Shown here piece after piece: positions 7,894 to 17,355 of a stretch of 64,000 nt of DNA. The notes under the pieces were generated by a model. That model was given only the letters and a program-made list of their open reading frames with translations, had not been told where the DNA came from and ran no database searches. Position 1 is the first letter of the stretch; each line of letters opens with the position of its first letter. Source of the DNA: Prado023 sp963706875 (GTDB taxonomy: Bacteria > Actinomycetota > Actinomycetes > S36-B12 > CAIYMF01). Location of the stretch: contig CAVPNW010000021.1 in NCBI GenBank assembly GCA_963706875.1, positions 248,001 through 312,000 on the forward strand, given 5' to 3'. The translations under genes and the position numbers were made by a program.

Positions 7894-8745
7894 ATGTCGC
7901 TCACACAGTCCATCGAGGGCCCTGGCGTGGGCAACCCCGACGCCCCCATCGGGATCTTCGACAGCGGCGTGGGCGGGCTCACCGTCGCGCGCTCGGTCAT
8001 CGACCAGCTGCCCGACGAGGCGATTCTCTACGTCGGGGACACCGCGCGCGGGCCATACGGCCCACGCCCGATCGCCGAGGTGCGGGCGTTCGCCCTCGAC
8101 GTCATGGACCACTTGGTCGACTCCGGGGTCAAGGCGCTGGTGATCGCCTGCAACTCGGCGTCGGCGGCGGTCCTGCGCGACGCCCGGGAGCGCTACCCGG
8201 TGCCGGTCGTCGAGGTCATCAAGCCGGCCGTGCGCCGCTCTGTGAGGGCGACGCGCGACGGGCGGATCGGGGTGATCGGGACGGTGGCGACCGTGACCAG
8301 CGGGGCCTACGAGGACGCCTTCGCGGCGGCACCGCACCTGACGATCCGGTCACAGGCGTGCCCCCTGTTCGTGGACTTCGTCGAGTCCGGAGTCGTGACC
8401 GGCGATGAGGTGATCGCCGTGGCCCACGAGTACCTCGACCCGCTGCTCGACGAGGGCATCGACACCCTCGTCCTCGGCTGCACGCACTACCCGCTGCTGA
8501 CCGGTGTGATCTCCTACGTGTGCGGCGACGACGTCACGCTCGTCTCCTCGGCCGAGGAGACCGCCAAGGACGTCTACCGGACGCTGGCCGCCCACCAGCT
8601 CGGGCGCGCGGCGGACTCACCCCCTCCGGTGCACCGGTTCCTGGCCACCGGCGACCCGCTGCCGTTCGCCCGGCTCGGCCGACGGTTCCTCGGCCCGGAG
8701 GTCACCATGGTCGAGCAGACCCCGGAGTGGGTCACCGCCAGCTGA
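7894..8745 (+). CDS. murI: Glutamate racemase
   Basis: The 283-residue protein starts at ATG 7894; an in-frame ATG at 7885 is possible but sits too close to the GGGGAG box. It carries IGIFDSGVGGLTV, the first catalytic cysteine in ACNSASAAV and the second in LGCTHYPLL, the full MurI signature. The enzyme converts L- to D-glutamate for peptidoglycan stem peptides. It is transcribed divergently from the MBL-rph-rdgB unit, with clpS following on the same strand 34 bases later. Confidence 0.95.
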   Translation: MSLTQSIEGPGVGNPDAPIGIFDSGVGGLTVARSVIDQLPDEAILYVGDTARGPYGPRPIAEVRAFALDVMDHLVDSGVKALVIACNSASAAVLRDARERYPVPVVEVIKPAVRRSVRATRDGRIGVIGTVATVTSGAYEDAFAAAPHLTIRSQACPLFVDFVESGVVTGDEVIAVAHEYLDPLLDEGIDTLVLGCTHYPLLTGVISYVCGDDVTLVSSAEETAKDVYRTLAAHQLGRAADSPPPVHRFLATGDPLPFARLGRRFLGPEVTMVEQTPEWVTAS

Positions 8746-8779
8746 GCGGCTTGGCGATCCCGGGCCCCGGGATGCGACC

Positions 8780-9073
8780 ATGGGGCACGTGAGCATCGCA
8801 CCCGTGGAGGACGTGGAGGTCGCCGAGGAGGCAGACGTCGACACCCCCTGGGTGACGATCGTCTGGAACGACCCCGTGAACCTGATGTCCTACGTGACGT
8901 TCGTCTTCATGACCTACTTCGGGTACCCGCGGGCCAAGGCCGAGGCGCTGATGCTCGACGTGCACCAGGAGGGCCGCGCACTGGTCAGCTCGGGCAGCCG
9001 GGACGCGATGGAGCGCGACGTCACCGCGATGCACAGCTATGGCCTCTGGGCCACCATGTCGCGGGACCACTGA
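8780..9073 (+). CDS. clpS: ATP-dependent Clp protease adaptor ClpS
   Basis: The 97-residue product has the ClpS core: TPWVTIVWNDPVNLMSYV, where the N and D line the N-degron pocket, then MLDVHQEGRALV. ClpS binds N-end-rule substrates and delivers them to ClpC/ClpA. The N-terminal 25 residues are acidic and variable, as in other ClpS proteins. A GTG at 8789 is an alternative start. It is followed by a DUF2017 gene eight bases later, the standard actinobacterial arrangement. Confidence 0.93.
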   Translation: MGHVSIAPVEDVEVAEEADVDTPWVTIVWNDPVNLMSYVTFVFMTYFGYPRAKAEALMLDVHQEGRALVSSGSRDAMERDVTAMHSYGLWATMSRDH

Positions 9074-9081
9074 GGAGCATC

Positions 9082-9645
9082 ATGGGCCTGCTCGACCCGC
9101 CGGGGTTCCGGCGCAACCGCCACGGGAGGGTGTGGCTCCACCTCGGCGACGCCGACCGGCAGCTGATCGGCGACCTGCTGACGCAGATGGCCGGCCTGCT
9201 CGCCGAGCCCGAGGCGCAGGAACCCGTGGACCCGCTGGCCGAGCTCGTCGGGATCGACCCGACCGCGGCCCGCCCCGAGGACCCCGCGCTGGCCCGCCTG
9301 TTCCCGGATGCCTACGAGGACCCCGACGATGCCGACGAGTTCCGCCGCTTCACCCAGCGCGACCTGCGGTCCACCAAGCTCGGCAACCTCACCACGGCGA
9401 GCCAGACCCTCGCGCGGCCGAACCCGACGCAGCTGTCCGAGGCTGAGTGCCTGGCCTGGCTCGGCGCACTGAACGACATGCGCCTGACCCTCGGGACCCG
9501 GCTGGACGTCGGCGAGGAGGGGCCCGAGGAGTACCTCGGCCTGTCCGAGGACGATCCCCGGCGGGCGATGTACCTCGTCTACGACTGGCTGACCTACCAC
9601 CAGGACCGCCTCGTCCAGGCGCTCCAGAAGGGCGTGCGCGCATGA
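9082..9645 (+). CDS. DUF2017 family protein
   Basis: This 187-residue acidic protein begins RRNRHGRVWLHLGDADRQLI and ends with the helical YLVYDWLTYHQDRLVQAL, the conserved C-terminal block of DUF2017. The family occurs almost only in actinobacteria directly behind clpS, suggesting a role in the N-degron pathway, but no activity is established. Its stop overlaps the aminotransferase start as ATGA. Confidence 0.85.
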   Translation: MGLLDPPGFRRNRHGRVWLHLGDADRQLIGDLLTQMAGLLAEPEAQEPVDPLAELVGIDPTAARPEDPALARLFPDAYEDPDDADEFRRFTQRDLRSTKLGNLTTASQTLARPNPTQLSEAECLAWLGALNDMRLTLGTRLDVGEEGPEEYLGLSEDDPRRAMYLVYDWLTYHQDRLVQALQKGVRA

Positions 9646-11351
9646 TCCGCATCCCGCCACGCACCCCGGGGCTGCCCGAACCGGCGCTGCTCGGACGCAT
9701 CCGCGCCGGCGTCATCGGCGACGACCAGGTGATGGACGGCCCGTACGGTCGCCGCCGGGTCACCTACGCCGACTACACGGCCAGTGGCCGCGCTCTGGAC
9801 TTCATCGAGGACTTCATCCGCGCCGAGGTGCTGCCCCGCTACGCGAACACCCACACCGAGTCCAGCGGCACCGGGCTGCAGACCACCCGGCTGCGCGAGG
9901 ACGCGCGGCGGATCATCCGCGAGTGCGTCAACGGCGACGACTCGACCGCCGTGATCTTCGCGGGCTCGGGCACGACCGGCGCGATCAACAAGCTGATCGG
10001 GATCCTCAACCTGCGCATCCCCGCCGACCTCGACGACCGCTACGGGTTCAGCGCCCAGATCCCCGAGGCACAGCGCCCGGTGGTGTTCATCGGCCCGTTC
10101 GAGCACCACAGCAACGAGCTGCCGTGGCGGGAGTCCATCGCCGATGTCGTGATGATCCCGGAGGGCCCCGACGGGCACATCGACGCCGACCGGCTGGAGG
10201 CGGAGCTCGTCCGGTACGCCGACCGGCCGCTGAGGATCGGCAGCTTCAGCGCCGCATCGAACGTGACCGGGATCCTGTCCGACGCCGAGGGGATCACGCG
10301 GCTGCTGCACGCCCACGGCGCCCTGGCGTTCTGGGACTACGCGGCCGGTGGGCCCTACATCGACATCGACATGAACCCGGGTGGGGATCCGGCCCTGGCC
10401 AAGGACGCGGTGGTCCTCTCTCCGCACAAGTTCATCGGCGGTCCGGGAACGCCCGGCCTGCTGGTCGTGCGTCGCGAGCTGCTGACCAACCGGGTCCCGG
10501 ACATCGTGGGCGGGGGCACCGTGGCCTACGTGAGCCCGACCGAGCACATGTACCTCCAGGACCCGGAGCACCGGGAGGAGGGCGGGACCCCGGCGATCAT
10601 CGAGTCGATCCGCGCCGGGTTGGTGTTCGACCTCAAGCGCGCCGTGGGCACGGACGTGATCCGGGCCCACGAGGAGGACTTCGTCCACCGCGCCGTGACC
10701 GCGTGGTCGGAGAACCCGGCGATCGGCGTGCTCGGCAACGTCGCGGCCGACCGGCTGTCCATCGTCTCGTTCACGGTGCGGGGACCCAGCGGGCGCTACG
10801 TGCACCACAACGCGATCGTCGCGATGCTCAACGACGTGTTCGGCATCCAGGCCCGCGGGGGTTGCTCCTGCGCGGGCCCGTACGGGCACCGGCTGCTGGG
10901 GATCTCCCTGGACCGCTCCGCGGAGTTCGAGGAGCAGATCTCGGTCGGGTGCGAGGGGATCAAGCCGGGATGGGTGCGGGTCAACTTCAACTACTTCATC
11001 TCCGAGGAGGTGTTCACCTACCTGGTGCAGGCGGTCGACCTGATCGCGCGCCATGGCTGGGCCCTGCTCGAGGACTACCGCTTCGACATCGCCACCGGCC
11101 TGTGGAAGCACCGCGCCGGTCCGGTGGAGCCCCCGCTGCGCCTGGCCGACGTGCACTACGACGCCGCCGGGGAGCTCGTCAGCCCGCGCCACGACGATCG
11201 CGCCGAGGAGGGCGCGCTGGTCGAGCACCTGGCCGAGGCCCGCGAGCTCCTGGCGGCGGCGGTGACACGTGCGCACGGCCCGGAGGCGCACCTGCCCGAC
11301 GCGCTGGGCCACCTGCAGTGGTTCGACCTGCCCGCAGCCAGCCTCGCCTGA
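9642..11351 (+). CDS. PLP-dependent class V aminotransferase, cysteine-desulfurase-like
   Basis: The 569-residue protein starts at ATG 9642 inside the DUF2017 stop. The PLP pocket is clear: GSGTTGAINKL binds phosphate, FWDYAAGGPY carries the aspartate, and SPHKFIGGPGTPG holds the Schiff-base lysine. A cysteine-rich GGCSCAGPYGHRLLG lies where cysteine desulfurases place their catalytic cysteine. It is about 150 residues longer than IscS/SufS, because of inserts and a C-terminal extension rich in Ala and Glu. No SufU, SufB or thiolation gene is near, so the sulfur acceptor, if any, is unknown. Confidence 0.8.
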   Translation: MIRIPPRTPGLPEPALLGRIRAGVIGDDQVMDGPYGRRRVTYADYTASGRALDFIEDFIRAEVLPRYANTHTESSGTGLQTTRLREDARRIIRECVNGDDSTAVIFAGSGTTGAINKLIGILNLRIPADLDDRYGFSAQIPEAQRPVVFIGPFEHHSNELPWRESIADVVMIPEGPDGHIDADRLEAELVRYADRPLRIGSFSAASNVTGILSDAEGITRLLHAHGALAFWDYAAGGPYIDIDMNPGGDPALAKDAVVLSPHKFIGGPGTPGLLVVRRELLTNRVPDIVGGGTVAYVSPTEHMYLQDPEHREEGGTPAIIESIRAGLVFDLKRAVGTDVIRAHEEDFVHRAVTAWSENPAIGVLGNVAADRLSIVSFTVRGPSGRYVHHNAIVAMLNDVFGIQARGGCSCAGPYGHRLLGISLDRSAEFEEQISVGCEGIKPGWVRVNFNYFISEEVFTYLVQAVDLIARHGWALLEDYRFDIATGLWKHRAGPVEPPLRLADVHYDAAGELVSPRHDDRAEEGALVEHLAEARELLAAAVTRAHGPEAHLPDALGHLQWFDLPAASLA

Positions 11352-11390
11352 TCCTGGCCGGCCGGACGGCCCTGGGGCTTCGGCCCGGGC

Positions 11391-12936
11391 TCAGCGCGTG
11401 GTGATCGTGAACTGCTCGGACGCCCCAGCCGGCAGGGCGCCCTTCTTCTTGGTCGTGATCCGGTAAGTCCGCGAGGTCTTCGACTTGGGCCACCGGAACG
11501 TGAACGTCACCCGCCCCGCTGAGGTGGTCCGCTTCGTGGACATCGTCTTCCACTTGCCCTTGACGAGCATCTGCCGGCGCACGGTCACCGACTTCTTGAC
11601 CGGGGAGACCTGGACCCGGACCTTGACCTTCTTGCCCCGTTTGGGGGCCAATGTCGACGGCCTCGCCTCGACGAGAGTCGAGACGGCCGGCGTCACGATC
11701 GGCGCCGGGTGCGACGAACGGGATGCCCGCGGCGAACGCCCGCATGGCGGCCCACGAGTCCGCGTCCACCCCGCCGAGGTGCCAGGCGGCCACACCCGCG
11801 AGGCCGTACTCCGTGACCAGCGGCATCCGGGCGGCCACGCCGCGGGACTCGACCCACCAGGCCTCGTGGTCGACCACGCACGAGGTTGCCTTGCCGGCCC
11901 CATCGACGCCTGAGTACTCCTTGGCGAAGGTGGCGACCATCTCGCCGGACGGCTCGTCATAGCGCAGTGCCGGGGTGGCCCCCGCCACCGAGGTCAGATA
12001 GGTCATGGCCGTGGCCGTCGTGAAGCTGGTCGTCCCGGGCACCCCGCTGGTCGGGCACGTCCCGGTGATCGACGGGGTCCCATCAGCCCGACGAGCTGTC
12101 CAGAGCCGTCCGTAGGCCGGCAGCCCCATGCGGATCCGCGCGGCCGGGAACGCCGTGACGGCGTAGGACAGGGTGCGCCGGATGAACGACAGCGGCGAGA
12201 TCGGACCAGGCCGGGACACGGAGTAGTCGTAGGTCATGATCCGCAGCGAGTCGACCACGGGCGCCACACCGGCGTAGTCATAGACCCAGTAGCCGCTGCT
12301 CGACGTGTAGGTCCCGTCATACATGGGCGGGACCGCCACGGCCAGCCGCTTCCCCGCCCCATGCAGCGCCGTGCCCAGCTCGGTGACGAACGCGACCCAG
12401 GCGGGGCGGGTCGCGGGCCAGGTCGAGGCTCCATCGGAGAACGCGAACTTCTCGTAGTCGAGCTCGATCCCGTCGAAGCCGTTGGCCACGACCAGTTCCA
12501 CGAGCTGGTTGACATGGGCCGCGCGCGCCGCCGGATCCTTCAGGACGCCGGCCATCGCCCTGGCCGCCGACCCGTCAGCCACCGACGGAAGGACCGCGAT
12601 CCCCCTGGCCCGCAGGCTGGCCAGGACGCCGGCCACGGTGTCCGGGCTCATGGCCGTCGTCACGCTGACTGCACTTCCCGAGGCCCTGGCCGTGTACCAG
12701 AAGGGGGACGCCTCACCGATGAGGTCGGCGTTGCCCTCGACGGCTGCCAGCGAAGTGTCGGTGGCCCAGCTGGGCAGCCAGCCGGTCACGAGCGGGGTCG
12801 GGGTCGGATCGACCGCTGCCGCCCGGCCTGCCGGCGTGAGCACGCCGAGGAGCAGGGTCAGCGCCATCGCCACGACCAGGACCGGGCGCAGCGCATGCGT
12901 GGCAGCGCCCGGCACCCTCCCGACGTCCGGCTGCAC
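11391..12936 (-). CDS. Secreted glycoside hydrolase family 18 protein, interrupted by a one-base frameshift
   Basis: GTG at 12936, six bases after GGGAGG, starts a chain with a signal peptide (VLVVAMALTLLLGVLTPAGRA) and then a GH18 barrel. The catalytic motif is FDGIELDYEKF, with the acid glutamate in place. The resemblance is to YaaH/SleL-type peptidoglycan or chitin-related hydrolases. After GIPFVAPGA the reading frame becomes meaningless. Dropping one base from the G-run at 11707-11709 restores PAPIVTPAVSTLVEARPS and a lysine-rich beta-type domain (VKVRVQVSPVKKSVTVRRQ) ending at 11391. This tail resembles wall-binding or spacer domains. The extra base may be a sequencing error. Confidence 0.75.
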
Positions 12937-13093
12937 CCCGCACCTCCCGCACTCGTTCCCAGGCCCCCGCCGGCCCCTCACCCCGCGTCGATGATGCCAC
13001 GCGGACACGGCCGCAGAGCCGCACATCCGGTGGAGCCGCGCCGCCTTAGCCGGTGGATGAGCCATCCTTAGTGGCGGCGCCGTTCACCGGCGA

Positions 13094-13372
13094 CTACTGG
13101 TCGTCGCCCCCACCGACCGGCAGGCCGTTGTAGACCTTCAGGCAATCCGGGCACACCGGGTACTTCGAGGGGTCACGCCCGGGCACCCAGACCTTGCCGC
13201 ACAGGGCCACCACGGGGGTCCCCATGACCGCGCTCTCGACGATCTTGTCCTTCTGCACGTAATGGGCGAAGCGGTCGTGTTCGCCCGTGCCATCGGTGTT
13301 CTCGGTCCGCTCCATCACGGCAGTGCCGCCGGAGAGCTCAGGTGAGTCCAGGGGATCGGGGTCGTTTGGCAT
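13094..13372 (-). CDS. DUF3039 domain protein, small cysteine-containing
   Basis: The 92-residue product has an acidic, disordered head and the DUF3039 core: DRFAHYVQKDKIVESAVMGT, then VALCGKVWVPGRDP and YPVCPDCLKVYNGL. The single cysteine plus CPDC could form a zinc site. The family is widespread in actinobacteria with no known function. It is divergent from the WhiB gene with 364 bases between them. Confidence 0.88.
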   Translation of the reverse strand: MPNDPDPLDSPELSGGTAVMERTENTDGTGEHDRFAHYVQKDKIVESAVMGTPVVALCGKVWVPGRDPSKYPVCPDCLKVYNGLPVGGGDDQ

Positions 13373-13550
13373 GCCCCGATGGTACGCCGATCACCTTGCG
13401 TCACAACGGGGCTGGGTGAACCCCCCGTGAAGACCCCACCACCGACCGGTGACGTACAGTGATGCGCGGTGCGATGGTGGGTGGATGCGAATCCCGCTCC
13501 TCTGTGACAGCGGTGCCCGATCCGCTGCACGCACCGTGAGGATGGTTGTT

Positions 13551-13579
13551 TTGTACTAGTGGACTTTCATCCATACATT
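13551..13579 (+). promoter_or_regulatory. Candidate promoter upstream of the WhiB gene
   Basis: TTGTAC (13551-13556) and TACATT (13574-13579) are spaced by 17 bases within the most AT-rich stretch of the region, about 155 bases before the WhiB start. This implies a long 5' UTR. The remaining part of the gene-free stretch 13373-13736 shows no other recognisable feature. Confidence 0.4.
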
Positions 13580-13736
13580 GGATAACATCGGCCTTCACGG
13601 TGAGTAGCGTGTCGAGCACCGCAGACGAATCCGATCAAGGGCTCATACCGCCCCGGGACCGCCGAGCGGGAGACCACGCCACACTGCCGGAGAACGAGTT
13701 CCACGTCGCGGGCCACGGCCCGGAACGGAGTAGTCA

Positions 13737-14108
13737 ATGCCGCAGCAGCCCCTGTCCCAGGTCCCGATGGATGCGACGTGGGAGTGGCAGGAGGTTGGCG
13801 CCTGCCGCGGCGCTGACCAGGACCTCTTCTTCCACCCGCAGAACGAACGAGGACTGGCCCGACTGCGTCGCGACCGAGCTGCGAAGGCGGTGTGCACGCG
13901 TTGCGAGGTGCGCGTGGAGTGCGCGGACTACGCGATCCGCGCCCGGGAGCCGTACGGCGTTTGGGGCGGCATGACAGAGGAGGAGCGCGAGCGCGTGTAC
14001 GTGCGCATCGACCTCACCGACTTCCCCCGCCAGCGCGGCGAGGGAGCCTCAGCCGCCGCCGACGAGATCGCCCTGGCAGTCTCCCCGGTCACCCTCGGGA
14101 TCGCCTGA
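13737..14108 (+). CDS. WhiB-family iron-sulfur transcriptional regulator
   Basis: The 123-residue protein has the four-cysteine WhiB pattern: C23 (GACRGAD), C53 and C56 (AVCTRCEV) and C62 (ECADYA). The turn GVWGGMTEEER at 74-84 then leads to a short C-terminal tail. WhiB proteins hold a 4Fe-4S cluster and act with the principal sigma factor. FFHPQNERG after the first cysteine resembles the WhiB3/WhmD branches, but I cannot assign orthology. A GGAG box precedes the ATG. It is convergent with argF. Confidence 0.92.
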   Translation: MPQQPLSQVPMDATWEWQEVGACRGADQDLFFHPQNERGLARLRRDRAAKAVCTRCEVRVECADYAIRAREPYGVWGGMTEEERERVYVRIDLTDFPRQRGEGASAAADEIALAVSPVTLGIA

Positions 14109-14195
14109 CCCCCAGAGCAGCACCTGCACCCGGCGCCCCTCCCCTGCGGAGCGGGCGTCGCTGCATGTCCCGGGGACCCGCGACACCTGAGCCCG

Positions 14196-15209
14196 TCACG
14201 CCAGGGTGGCGACCATGAGGGCCTTGATCGTGTGCATCCGGTTGTGCGCCTGCGCGAAGACGACGCTGGCTGCTGATCGGAAGACCTCGTCGGACACCTC
14301 GATGCCGTCGGCGAGCCCATAGCGCTCGGCAGCCTCCCGGCCGACCACCGTGCGCGCGTCGTGGAACGCGGGCAGGCAGTGCATGAACCGGGCGTCAGCG
14401 CGTCCAGTGGCCGCCATGAGCGCGGAGTCCACCCGGTAGGGCCGCAGCACCTCGACCCGGGCGTCCCACACGTCCTTGGGCTCGCCCATCGAGACCCAGA
14501 CGTCGGTGTGCACGAACTGCGCACCCGAGACACCCTCGGCCGCGTCCTCGGTGAGCAGGATGCGCGCCCCACTGGCGGTCGCCCGTTCGCGCGCCAACGC
14601 CTGGATGTCCGCAGCCGGCCACAACTGCCTCGGGGCGACGATCCGCACGTCCGCACCCATGATCGCGGCCATCACGAGCATCGAGTTGCCCATGTTGTAG
14701 CGGGCGTCGCCGATGTAGGCCAGGCTCACGTCCGACCAGGGGGCCCCACCGCTGTGCTCGCGCATGGTGAGGAAGTCCGCGAGCATCTGGGTCGGGTGCC
14801 AGGTGTCGGTCAGGCCGTTGTAGACCGGAACGTCGGCTGCAGCTGCCAGCTCCTCGACGATCGCATGGTCCGAGCCGCGGAACTCGATGGCGTCGTACAT
14901 CCCGGCCAGCACCGCCGCGGTGTCCGCCGCCGACTCCTTGTGCCCCATCTGCGAGGCCCCCGGGTCCAGGAACGTGACGTTCGCACCCTGGTGGTAGGCG
15001 GCGACCTCGAAGGCGCAGCGGGTTCGGGTGGAGGTCTTCTCGAAGACCAGGGCGATCACCCGACCGGACAGCCGCTGGCGCTCGCGGCCCACGGCCCGGT
15101 CCGCCTTGAGCACGCCGGCCAGGTCGATCAGCGAGTCGAGCTCGGCTGCGGTGAAGTCGGCCTCCCGAAGGAAGTCGCGCCCGCGGAGGTCCAGGGCAGA
15201 ATCATCCAT
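14196..15209 (-). CDS. argF: Ornithine carbamoyltransferase, long (ArcB/E. coli ArgF) type
   Basis: The 337-residue protein contains the carbamoyl-phosphate site EKTSTRTRCAFE, GHKESAADTA, and the ornithine loop MHCLPAFHD. It joins ornithine and carbamoyl phosphate into citrulline, or does the reverse in the arginine deiminase pathway. Typical actinobacterial ArgF is about 300-310 residues and sits in an arg operon. This longer form, with AYIGDARYNMGNSM and NRMHTIKALMVATL, matches the catabolic/E. coli type and stands alone. So arcB is an equally fair name. No arcA or carbamate kinase gene is nearby. Confidence 0.9.
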   Translation of the reverse strand: MDDSALDLRGRDFLREADFTAAELDSLIDLAGVLKADRAVGRERQRLSGRVIALVFEKTSTRTRCAFEVAAYHQGANVTFLDPGASQMGHKESAADTAAVLAGMYDAIEFRGSDHAIVEELAAAADVPVYNGLTDTWHPTQMLADFLTMREHSGGAPWSDVSLAYIGDARYNMGNSMLVMAAIMGADVRIVAPRQLWPAADIQALARERATASGARILLTEDAAEGVSGAQFVHTDVWVSMGEPKDVWDARVEVLRPYRVDSALMAATGRADARFMHCLPAFHDARTVVGREAAERYGLADGIEVSDEVFRSAASVVFAQAHNRMHTIKALMVATLA

Positions 15210-15313
15210 CCCCCGATCCTGCCATCCCACCCCGCAAACCCTCCGGCAAGGGCACGAAACTCCGCGTCGACAGGGAGGGTCTGGCCCTTCGCGGAGGGTC
15301 TGCGGGAGACGCG

Positions 15314-15349
15314 CGACCGCCCGGCACCTTGTGTGGCACCGGGCGGTCG
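15314..15349 (-). terminator. Stem-loop terminator after pckG
   Basis: CGACCGCCCGG (15314-15324) pairs perfectly with CCGGGCGGTCG (15339-15349), 11 bp, just 12 bases past the pckG stop. There is no U-tract, as is common in high-GC actinobacteria. Confidence 0.65.
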
Positions 15350-15360
15350 TGGTCGTTCGA

Positions 15361-17193
15361 TCAGGCCTTGGCGTCCTCGAGGTTCTCGCGCAGGACCTCC
15401 AGCTGGGCGTACATGGCAGCCGGGACAGCATCACCGAACTGCCCGAAGTACTCCTCCGTGAGGATGCACTCCGAGAGCCAGCGGTCCGGATCCACGGAGA
15501 ACAGCTCGGTCAGCTGCTCCTCGGAGAGGTCCAGCCCGTCGAGGAAGAGCGCACCCGGGGCCGGCGCGATGCCGATCGGGGTCTCCACGCCGGCGCCCAC
15601 ACCGTTGACCCGGTCGATGATCCATGCCAGCACACGGCTGTTCTCGCCGAAGCCCGGCCAGATGAACTTGCCGTCGGCGTCCTTGCGGAACCAGTTGACC
15701 TGATAGACCTTGGGCAGCTTCTCCGGAGCCGTGGCAGCCCCCACCTTGAGCCAGTGGCCCCAGTAGTCGGCCATGTTGTAGCCGCAGAAGGGCAGCATCG
15801 CGAACGGGTCGCGGCGCAGCTGGCCAAGGCCACCGACGGCCGCCGCGGTCATCTCCGAGGAGACCGTGGCGCCGATGAAGACGCCGTGCTCCCAGTCGCG
15901 GGCCTCATTGACCAGCGGGACGTTCGTCGCGCGCCGGCCGCCGAAGAGGATCGCGTCGATGGCCACACCGGCCGGGTCCTCCCAGTTGTCGGCGATGATC
16001 GGACACTGGGCGGCCGGGGTGGTGAAACGGCTGTTCGGGTGGCTGGAGACCTCGCCGGACCCCGGGGTCCAGTCGTGGCCCTTCCAGTCGATCAGGTGCG
16101 CGGGCGCCTCGTCGGTCATGCCCTCCCACCACACGTCGCCGTCGTCGGTCAGCGCGACGTTGGTGAAGATGGAGTTGCCCCACATCGTGCGCATCGCGTT
16201 GGCATTGGTCTTCATGGACGTGCCCGGCGCGACGCCGAAGAACCCCGCCTCGGGGTTGATCGCGTGCAGGCGGCCGTCCTCGCCGTAGCGCATCCAGCAG
16301 ATGTCGTCTCCGACCGTCTCGACCTTCCAGCCCGGGACGCTCGGCTCGAGCATCGCGAGGTTGGTCTTGCCGCAGGCGCTCGGGAACGCCGCGGCGAGGT
16401 GGTTGACGTCACCGGTCGGGCCGGTGAGCTTCAGGATCAGCATGTGCTCGGCGAGCCAACCCTCGTCGCGGGCCATCGCCGAGGCGATCCGCAGCGCGAA
16501 GCACTTCTTGCCCAGCAGGGCGTTGCCGCCGTAGCCCGAGCCGAAGGACCAGATCTCGCGGGTCTCGGGGAAGTGCACGATGTACTTGATCTCGTTGCAC
16601 GGCCAGGCGAGGTCGGGGCGGGCGTTGCCATCCCGGTCGGCCAGCGGGTAGCCGACGGAGTGCACGGCCGGCACGAAGTCGCCGTCCGGGCCGATGAGGT
16701 CCAGGGCCGCCTGGCCCATGCGGGTCATGATCCGCATGTTGACCACGACGTACGGGGAGTCGGTGATCTCCACGCCCAGCTCGGAGATCGGGGAACCCAG
16801 GGGGCCCATCGAGAACGGGATGACGTACATCGTGCGCCCCCGCATGGAGCCCTCGAACAGGCCCTTGAGCGTGGTGCGCATGATGACCGGGTCGTGCCAG
16901 TTGTTGGTCGGGCCGGCGTCGCGCTCGTCGAGCGAGCAGATGTAGGTGCGGTCCTCGACGCGGGCCACGTCGGAGGGGTCCGAGCGGAACAGGAACGAGT
17001 TGGGGCGCAGCTCCGGGTTCAGGCGGGTGGCCATGCCGTCATCGACCATCAGCTGGGTCAGGCGATCCCATTCCTCCTGGGAGCCGTCGCACCACTCGAT
17101 GCGGTCTGGCTGCGCGAGGGTGGCGACCTGCTCGACCCATTCCAGCAGCTTCTTGTTCTCGGTGGGCGGATTCTCGAGTCCGGGGACAGTCAT
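15361..17193 (-). CDS. pckG: Phosphoenolpyruvate carboxykinase (GTP)
   Basis: The 610-residue product has the standard length. It carries the P-loop FPSACGKTNLAML, GYGGNALLGKKC around the metal/oxaloacetate site, and the C-terminal FGGRRATNVPLV and FIGATVSSEMTAAA. The GTP-type enzyme converts oxaloacetate to PEP at the start of gluconeogenesis, or runs anaplerotically in some actinobacteria. ATG at 17193 is the natural start; upstream in-frame codons lack support. It is a single-gene transcript ending at a strong stem-loop. Confidence 0.96.
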   Translation of the reverse strand: MTVPGLENPPTENKKLLEWVEQVATLAQPDRIEWCDGSQEEWDRLTQLMVDDGMATRLNPELRPNSFLFRSDPSDVARVEDRTYICSLDERDAGPTNNWHDPVIMRTTLKGLFEGSMRGRTMYVIPFSMGPLGSPISELGVEITDSPYVVVNMRIMTRMGQAALDLIGPDGDFVPAVHSVGYPLADRDGNARPDLAWPCNEIKYIVHFPETREIWSFGSGYGGNALLGKKCFALRIASAMARDEGWLAEHMLILKLTGPTGDVNHLAAAFPSACGKTNLAMLEPSVPGWKVETVGDDICWMRYGEDGRLHAINPEAGFFGVAPGTSMKTNANAMRTMWGNSIFTNVALTDDGDVWWEGMTDEAPAHLIDWKGHDWTPGSGEVSSHPNSRFTTPAAQCPIIADNWEDPAGVAIDAILFGGRRATNVPLVNEARDWEHGVFIGATVSSEMTAAAVGGLGQLRRDPFAMLPFCGYNMADYWGHWLKVGAATAPEKLPKVYQVNWFRKDADGKFIWPGFGENSRVLAWIIDRVNGVGAGVETPIGIAPAPGALFLDGLDLSEEQLTELFSVDPDRWLSECILTEEYFGQFGDAVPAAMYAQLEVLRENLEDAKA

Positions 17194-17355
17194 GGGATGA
17201 GCACTCCATCTGATCCTGGCGCGCCCCGAGCGGGCGCACATGACATAGCCTGCCGCATCGGCATTCCGGGCCAACAGGAGGAGGTACCCAAACGCCCTGC
17301 CGATGGTCCCGTGGGCCCGGGTCCAAAGGCTGTGCCGTCCCGGGGAAGCCTGTCC

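Noticed and set aside
9594..11312. Minus-strand open frame of 572 codons opposite the aminotransferase
   Set aside because: A shadow of high-GC codon usage; the plus strand has clear PLP-enzyme motifs over the same bases.
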